Assembly (NCBI RefSeq): GCF_008085905.1
Contig: NZ_VSFF01000008.1
Coordinates: 493,457 to 557,456 of the forward strand
Direction: 5' to 3'
Source: Actinomadura syzygii
GTDB lineage: Bacteria > Actinomycetota > Actinomycetes > Streptosporangiales > Streptosporangiaceae
DNA length: 64,000 nucleotides
Below the pieces are notes generated by a model. That model did not search any database, was not told the DNA's origin, and was given only the letters and a program-made list of their open reading frames with translations. How positions within the stretch are numbered: position 1 is the first letter of the stretch; each line of letters opens with the position of its first letter. Below, one piece after another: positions 59,206-64,000 of the stretch. Both the position numbers and the translations under genes were made by a program.

Positions 59206-60611
59206 TGGGACGTCCCGGCCGTCAGCGCCCGCGCGAACGGGTGCACCTGGTCGCCGCTGGCGTCCCGCCTGGCCCGCCACATCAGCGCCACCGCGATCAT
59301 CACCGTGTACAGCGGTACCTCCACCATGTCGTATGTGATCATGAATAGGGCGAGGGCGATCAGCACGGAGCACCCCGCGAGCGAGTAGGCGCCGCGATCC
59401 CGCCAGTGCCGGAAGAAGCGGATGAGGAAGAACGCGGAGAACGCGACCGTCCCGACCAGGCCGTTGGCGAACAGCAGCAGCCACAGGTGGCCCTGCGTGC
59501 CGAGCGGCGGGGAGCCGCACGCCTTGCAGCCCTCCTTGTCGCCGCCGGAGACCTGGCCGAGGTCGCCCTGCACGTTGCGGGTCGAGCCGAACCCGACGAT
59601 CGGCGACCCGGCGAGCGCGCTGCGCGTCGTCTCCTCGGCGAGCATGGTGCGGCGGTTGTTGCTGTGCGGGTTGTCCAGCCGGTCCTGGACGAGCCCCGGC
59701 AGCGGCGACAGCGCGACGACGATCGCCCCGGCGGCGGCCATCCCGGCCGTCCAGGCGATCACCCGCGGGCCGCCCACCTGGATCAGCTTGACCACCCCGA
59801 ACAGCCCGATCGCGCCGAGCGCGCCCCACAGGCCCCGGTTCAGCGAGTACACGACCGGCCACAGCGACGCGGCGAGGATGGCGAACCCGGCGATGCGGCG
59901 CCGCGGCTGGGCGCGCAGGATCCAGGTCAGCAGGAAGTACGGCAGGAAGAAGGCGTACGCGGCGCCCCAGGTGTTGGCGTAGGCGAACGGCGCCATCGGC
60001 CGCGACTGCTCGAAGCCCAGGATCGACTCGATGTCGGCGACCTTCGGATGGACGATGTCGCGCACGAACGAGTTGCTCGTCAGCCCGTGCGGCAGGACCA
60101 TCTCCATCGGCGACGTCAGCTGGATGGACGGGAAGAAAGAGCCGATCAGGCCGCCCACCGTCGTCACGATGAACATGTAGCCGAGCAGCTTGCCGATCCG
60201 CCCGGACGGCAGGTCGCGCTCGCTCAGGTTGCCGATGTACAGCAGGACGACCGTGAACGAGATGTACCAGGCGAGCCGCCACCCGTAGACCAGGAGCCGG
60301 CTGAACCCGCCGCCCGGCTCGGCGAGCGGGGCGTCCGCCCACAGCACGAGCAGGCCGAGGACGACCCAGACCAGGAAGAACAGCCACGCCGCGAACCCGA
60401 ACGGGGCGACCAGCGTGCCGCGCCGCCGCCACAGCGTCATCGCCATCGGCACCGTCATCACGAGCAGCACCACGTTGGCGAGGCCGAGGATCCACCACAG
60501 GGGGAAGCCGAGGAACGCGACGCTGAGCGGCCAGCCCGGCCGCAGCCGCCACGGCAGCAGCCGCGCCGGCGCGAGGGGCGTGCTCCCCGCGATCCCTCGC
60601 ATCCCGGTCAA
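59202..60611 (-). CDS. Wzy/O-antigen ligase-type polysaccharide polymerase
   Basis: A 469-residue polytopic protein (10-12 helices) with a large extracytoplasmic loop around 295-375 that includes GFGSTRNVQGD and a Cys pair (CKAC), the usual WaaL/Wzy layout. It should polymerise or ligate repeat units on the outer face. TTG 60611 has GGAG 6 nt upstream; ATG 60602 is an alternative. First gene of the eight-gene minus-strand operon. Confidence 0.85.
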   Translation of the reverse strand: MTGMRGIAGSTPLAPARLLPWRLRPGWPLSVAFLGFPLWWILGLANVVLLVMTVPMAMTLWRRRGTLVAPFGFAAWLFFLVWVVLGLLVLWADAPLAEPGGGFSRLLVYGWRLAWYISFTVVLLYIGNLSERDLPSGRIGKLLGYMFIVTTVGGLIGSFFPSIQLTSPMEMVLPHGLTSNSFVRDIVHPKVADIESILGFEQSRPMAPFAYANTWGAAYAFFLPYFLLTWILRAQPRRRIAGFAILAASLWPVVYSLNRGLWGALGAIGLFGVVKLIQVGGPRVIAWTAGMAAAGAIVVALSPLPGLVQDRLDNPHSNNRRTMLAEETTRSALAGSPIVGFGSTRNVQGDLGQVSGGDKEGCKACGSPPLGTQGHLWLLLFANGLVGTVAFSAFFLIRFFRHWRDRGAYSLAGCSVLIALALFMITYDMVEVPLYTVMIAVALMWRARRDASGDQVHPFARALTAGTSQ

Positions 60612-60968
60612 TCAACGCTCCGTTCCCCTGGACGCACCGTCCGGCGCGCGGATCCCGCCGGGCGCCCGGACCGTCCGTCCGCGCGCCCGTCCGAGTGTCC
60701 ATCCGACGTGTCCGGCCGCGCACGGGCGCCCCGCCGCGAGTGGAGGACGTCCACCCCGCTGTCAGGGGCGACAACGGAGCGTGGCCGTTTTCGGCCACTA
60801 TTTCCGGTCGTCCGAAGGGGGGTGGGCGGCGTCCTTCCGAGGTGCGCAGCGTACCCTGCGGGGCACGCTGGCCGTTCTCGCGGACCGCGGCACGGCGCCG
60901 GTCACCTTCCCGCGCACAATACGACACATCACAGGGCAGCTATGCCTCGACTTTGCACGGAGGGCTTG
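60612..60968. other. Divergent promoter region of the operon and the PKD protein gene
   Basis: About 357 bp without a gene. A hairpin GTGGCCG/CGGCCAC with loop TTTT lies at 60781-60798, and GTGGA/TCCAC flank GGACG near 60740. I find no clear consensus promoter, but both flanking genes must start here. Confidence 0.5.
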
Positions 60969-63806
60969 ATGGGCAGACGTAGGTGGGGGGCCTTCACCGC
61001 TGGGGCGGTGCTGGTGCTGGGAACGCTGACGGGCCTCGCCGTCGCCGTCCCGGCGCAGGCCGACCAGCGGGGATCCGAACCCGGGCACGGGCGCGTCGTC
61101 AGCGCCGACCCGGCGGATCACACCCCGCACGTCGTGGACGGCACCGTCCAGTCGATCATCAAGATCGGCTCCAAGATCTATGTGGGGGGTTCCTTCACCC
61201 AGGTGAAGGAGGCGGGCTCGAACAAGCCGGTGCTGACCCGCAACCGGCTGTTCGCCTTCGACGCCGGGACCGGCGCGATCGACCCGAACTTCACGCCCAG
61301 TCTCAACAAGGGCGAGGCCAGCGTCCTGCTGCCCGCCCCGGACGGCCAGTCGATCTACGTCGGCGGCACCTTCAGCGAGATCAACGGCGTCCGGCACTTC
61401 GTGCTCGCCCGGATCAGCGCGCAGACCGGCGCCCCGATCGCCGCGTTCGACCCGCAGCTCGACGCCCGCGTCCGCGACCTCCGGTTCGCCGGCGGGCGAC
61501 TCTACGTCGGCGGCACCTTCACCACGGCCGGCGGCGCCCCCAGGGTCGCGCTCGCCACGCTGAACCCGCAGACCGGCGCCCGCGACGACTTCGTCGACCT
61601 GTCCTTCGCCGGGACGCAGACCGGCGACGGCATCACCACGATGTACAAGTTCGACATCAGCCCCGACGGGTCCAAGCTCGTCGGCGTCGGCAACTTCAAC
61701 TCGGTCGCGGGCAGCACCCGCCGGCAGATCGTCATGCTGGACCTCACCGGCCAGTCCGCGCAGCTCGCGAACTGGGACACCGTCCGCTACGCCGACCAGT
61801 GCTCGCAGTCGTTCGACACCTACATGCGCGACGTCGAGTTCTCGCCGGACGGCAAGTACTTCGTCGTGACGACCACCGGCGCCTACGGCGGCACCGCGAA
61901 GCTGTGCGACACGCAGGCGCGCTGGGAGAGCGGCGCGACCGGCGGCGGCCAGCAGCCGAGCTGGGTGAACTTCACCGGCGGCGACACCACCTACGCCGTC
62001 GAGATCACCGACACCGCGATCTACACCGGCGGGCACTTCCGCTGGGCCAACAACCCGTTCGCGGGCGACCGTCCCGGCCAGGGCGCCGTCGGCCGCGAGG
62101 GCATCGTCGCGCTCGACCCCGTCAGCGGGCTTCCGTTCAGCTGGAACCCCGGCCGTGACAAGGGCGTCGGCGTGTTCGACATGCTCGCCACCGACGAGGG
62201 CCTCTGGGTCGGCAGCGACACCGACAACATCGGCGGCGAGTACCACCAGAAGCTCGCCCTGCTGCCCATCACCGGCGGGACGACCGTCCCGAACCTCGTT
62301 CCCGGCAAGCTTCCCGGAAACGTCTACTACGCGGGCGGCACCGGCTTCCTCGCGCAGAACTACCTCAAGCACCGCTCGTTCGACGGGACGACGGCCGGCG
62401 CCGAGGTGAACGACAACACGGGCGGAGTCGACTGGCGCCAGGCCCGCGGCGCGTTCATGCTCAACGGCGAACTGTTCTACGGCGGGTCCGACGGCACGTT
62501 CCGCCGCCGCACCTTCGACGGGACGACGCTCGGCGCCCCCACCACCATCGACGCGGCCGACCAGCTCACCTCGATGACGACCTGGCACGGCCAGGTGCCG
62601 AACATCACCGGCATGTTCTACTACAAGGGCCGGATCTACTACACGCGCGGCGGGTCCTCGCTCTACTACCGGACCTTCAACCCCGAGAGCAACGTCGTCG
62701 GCGCCCTGGAGTCCACCGCCGTCGGCAACCTCCCGGGCATGAACTGGTCCTCGGTCGGCGGCATGTTCGTCGACGGCGGCAACCTCTACTACGTGAGCAC
62801 CAGCAGCGGCAGGCTCTACCGCGTCGCGTTCTCCGAGGCGGGCGTGCCCTCCGGCAACAGCACCCAGGTGAGCACCGCCGACTGGCGCGGGCGCACCGTG
62901 TTCGTCTACGCGGGCACGCCGAACCAGGCGCCGACCGCCGCGTTCACGGCCAACTGCGACGCGCTCGACTGCTCGTTCAACGCCGCCGGGTCCTCCGACG
63001 AGGACGGCACCATCGCGTCCTACGCCTGGGACTTCGGCGACGGCAAGGACGGCACCGGCGCCACGCCGCAGCACGCCTACGACGCGGCAGGCACCTACAC
63101 CGTCAAGCTGACGGTGACCGACAACCGCGGCGGGACCGGCACCAAGACGCAGGACGTCACGGTGGCGCCGAACCAGGCGAACATCGGATTCCGCGGCGGG
63201 TCGGGCGGCAACGCCAACGTCAAGACCGCGTTCGCGCAGGTCCCGCCGACCGTCCAGCCGGGCGACGGCCTGATCATGGTGCTGACCTTCAACAGCAGCA
63301 CGGTGTCGATGACGACCCCGCCGTCCGGCTGGACGCAGGTCGACTCGCAGTCGGTGGGCGGCGCGACGTCCGTCCTCTGGAAGCGGGTCGCGCAGGCCGG
63401 TGACGCCGGAAGCCAGGTCAACGTCGGCCTGAGCGACTACACCAAGGCCGACATCCGGTTGCTGGCGTACGAGAACACCGACGCCACCGACCCGGTCGCG
63501 GCCGTCGCGAAGGGCGTCGACGGCGGCACGGTCACCGACCACACCAGCCCGACCGCCACCGTGGGCGACTTCGGTGACTGGGCGGTGACGTACTGGGGTG
63601 ACAAGTCGTCCAGCACCACGGCCTGGACGGCCCCGGCGGGTGTCACGTCCCGCGGCACCGGCATCGGCTCCGGCAGCGGCCGCATCACGTCGCTGATCGT
63701 CGACAGCAACGGCACCGTCGCCACCGGCGGCTACGGCGCCAAGACGGCGACCACCGACGCGGGCAGCCGCGCCGCGATGTGGACGATCATCCTCGCGCGC
63801 AAGTAA
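60969..63806 (+). CDS. Large secreted beta-propeller/PKD-domain protein
   Basis: A 945-residue protein: signal peptide to about 32 (AVPAQA), then propeller-like repeats (about 50-640) with recurring IYVGGTF/LYVGGTF strands of the delta-60 type. One PKD domain (about 652-735; YAWDFGDGKDGTG) and a C-terminal jelly-roll-like domain of about 200 residues ending at the last residue follow. No sortase signal or membrane anchor is seen, so it is probably released or held by glycan binding. ATG 60969 follows GGAGGG. Its position opposite the polysaccharide operon suggests a matrix or adhesion role. Confidence 0.85.
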   Translation: MGRRRWGAFTAGAVLVLGTLTGLAVAVPAQADQRGSEPGHGRVVSADPADHTPHVVDGTVQSIIKIGSKIYVGGSFTQVKEAGSNKPVLTRNRLFAFDAGTGAIDPNFTPSLNKGEASVLLPAPDGQSIYVGGTFSEINGVRHFVLARISAQTGAPIAAFDPQLDARVRDLRFAGGRLYVGGTFTTAGGAPRVALATLNPQTGARDDFVDLSFAGTQTGDGITTMYKFDISPDGSKLVGVGNFNSVAGSTRRQIVMLDLTGQSAQLANWDTVRYADQCSQSFDTYMRDVEFSPDGKYFVVTTTGAYGGTAKLCDTQARWESGATGGGQQPSWVNFTGGDTTYAVEITDTAIYTGGHFRWANNPFAGDRPGQGAVGREGIVALDPVSGLPFSWNPGRDKGVGVFDMLATDEGLWVGSDTDNIGGEYHQKLALLPITGGTTVPNLVPGKLPGNVYYAGGTGFLAQNYLKHRSFDGTTAGAEVNDNTGGVDWRQARGAFMLNGELFYGGSDGTFRRRTFDGTTLGAPTTIDAADQLTSMTTWHGQVPNITGMFYYKGRIYYTRGGSSLYYRTFNPESNVVGALESTAVGNLPGMNWSSVGGMFVDGGNLYYVSTSSGRLYRVAFSEAGVPSGNSTQVSTADWRGRTVFVYAGTPNQAPTAAFTANCDALDCSFNAAGSSDEDGTIASYAWDFGDGKDGTGATPQHAYDAAGTYTVKLTVTDNRGGTGTKTQDVTVAPNQANIGFRGGSGGNANVKTAFAQVPPTVQPGDGLIMVLTFNSSTVSMTTPPSGWTQVDSQSVGGATSVLWKRVAQAGDAGSQVNVGLSDYTKADIRLLAYENTDATDPVAAVAKGVDGGTVTDHTSPTATVGDFGDWAVTYWGDKSSSTTAWTAPAGVTSRGTGIGSGSGRITSLIVDSNGTVATGGYGAKTATTDAGSRAAMWTIILARK

Positions 63807-63818
63807 GCCCTGTTTGCC

Positions 63819-63838
63819 CAGGGGGGCGACCCCCTGGA
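63819..63838. repeat. G/C-run hairpin element, fourth copy; probable terminator
   Basis: CCAGGGGG (63819-63826), loop GCGA, CCCCCTGG (63831-63838), then AACCCCC. Same build as the copies at 2657, 2711 and 51699 with a compensated stem change. It lies 12 bp after the PKD gene stop. Confidence 0.75.
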
Positions 63839-63870
63839 ACCCCCGTTACGAACGGCGGGGCGTTTCCCGA

Positions 63871-64000
63871 GACCAGGTCAGCACGTACTACCTGTCGATC
63901 AACCGGAACAAGGAGTCGATCGTCCTCGACCTGAAGTCGGACGGCGGGCGCGACGTGCTCGCCCGGCTCGTCCGGCACGCGGACGTGCTGGTGGAGAACT
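63871..64000 (+). pseudogene. CoA-transferase (CaiB/BaiF, family III) fragment lacking its 5' end
   Basis: The frame reads STYYLSINRNKESIVLDLKS and then RHADVLVEN, the conserved segment found around residues 70-115 of family III CoA-transferases. The preceding ~65 residues (leader strand, LADLGAD region and following loop) are not encoded upstream: the same frame runs back into the hairpin repeat. No start codon with ribosome-binding site is seen. It is therefore a 5'-truncated gene or fragment; the right end leaves the window. Confidence 0.65.

Noticed and set aside
60612..60968. Possible riboswitch (c-di-AMP or c-di-GMP type) before the PKD protein gene
   Set aside because: Hairpins are present but I find none of the conserved core motifs of these classes.
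59406..63806. A 1466-codon plus-strand frame that would fuse about 520 residues to the PKD protein
   Set aside because: The first part is Arg/Gln/Ala-rich antisense to the polymerase and kinase genes; the real start with signal peptide is ATG 60969.
1..64000. CRISPR arrays, transposases, integrases, rRNA genes
   Set aside because: I looked for regular spaced repeats, DDE/serine/tyrosine recombinase motifs and rRNA signatures and found none; only one tRNA is present.

Overview
The window is very GC-rich with dense, mostly intact genes. Start codons are often GTG, many transcripts look leaderless, and the conserved order metG-tatD-rpf-rsmA-ispE ... tRNA-Gln-glmU-prs-rplY-pth is the one known from Actinobacteria (for example Mycobacterium). 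This is an actinomycete chromosome, probably of the Streptosporangiales/Actinomadura type. That finer placement is inference from gene content and repeat style, not from a marker gene.

Layout. (1) 1-6.5 kb: a partial AAA-type protein, then a beta-lactam/peptidoglycan module with two class A beta-lactamase-fold proteins, a LysR regulator and a PBP2a-like transpeptidase. The PBP and lipoprotein beta-lactamase promoters share an almost identical composite element. (2) 6.5-10.1 kb: a CorA-type channel and a divergent LacI/MFS pair. (3) 10.1-20.1 kb: protein O-mannosyltransferase, rsmI, a small zinc-ribbon protein and a run of membrane glycosyltransferases with a GT2 enzyme. (4) 20.2-22.4 kb: a LysR/MFS divergent pair. 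(5) 22.5-31.7 kb: the metG-tatD-rpf-rsmA-ispE block, interrupted by a GH26-like lipoprotein with an altered catalytic motif, two small membrane proteins and an ABC-F ATPase. (6) 31.7-36.1 kb: a TamR-like MarR regulator, a patatin, trans-aconitate methyltransferase with a matching operator, an orphan operator-flanked promoter ending in a strong terminator, and a desaturase-TetR operon. (7) 36.1-37.4 kb: a lower-GC pocket with an HTH/LAGLIDADG-like gene beside tRNA-Gln. (8) 37.5-41.8 kb: glmU-prs-rplY-pth.

(9) 42.1-60.6 kb: a polysaccharide locus in two convergent blocks. The plus-strand block has a priming sugar-phosphate transferase, cysQ, cysD, cysN, a GT2 and a membrane-anchored protein. 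The minus-strand block is one tightly coupled eight-gene operon: Wzy-like polymerase/ligase, APH-fold kinase, sulfotransferase, two Wzz/tyrosine-kinase-like proteins with broken P-loops, Wzx-like flippase, a ParB-like/methyltransferase fusion and an RCC1-repeat lipoprotein. Sulfate activation, PAP removal and a sulfotransferase beside a complete Wzx/Wzy kit suggest a sulfated, possibly phosphorylated, extracellular polysaccharide. This is the best candidate for an undescribed system here. (10) 61-64 kb: a large secreted propeller/PKD protein, then a hairpin repeat abutting a CoA-transferase reading frame that lacks its normal 5' end.

A G/C-run hairpin element occurs four times at three distant places (2.65 and 2.71 kb, 51.7 kb, 63.8 kb) and looks like a dispersed intergenic repeat family.
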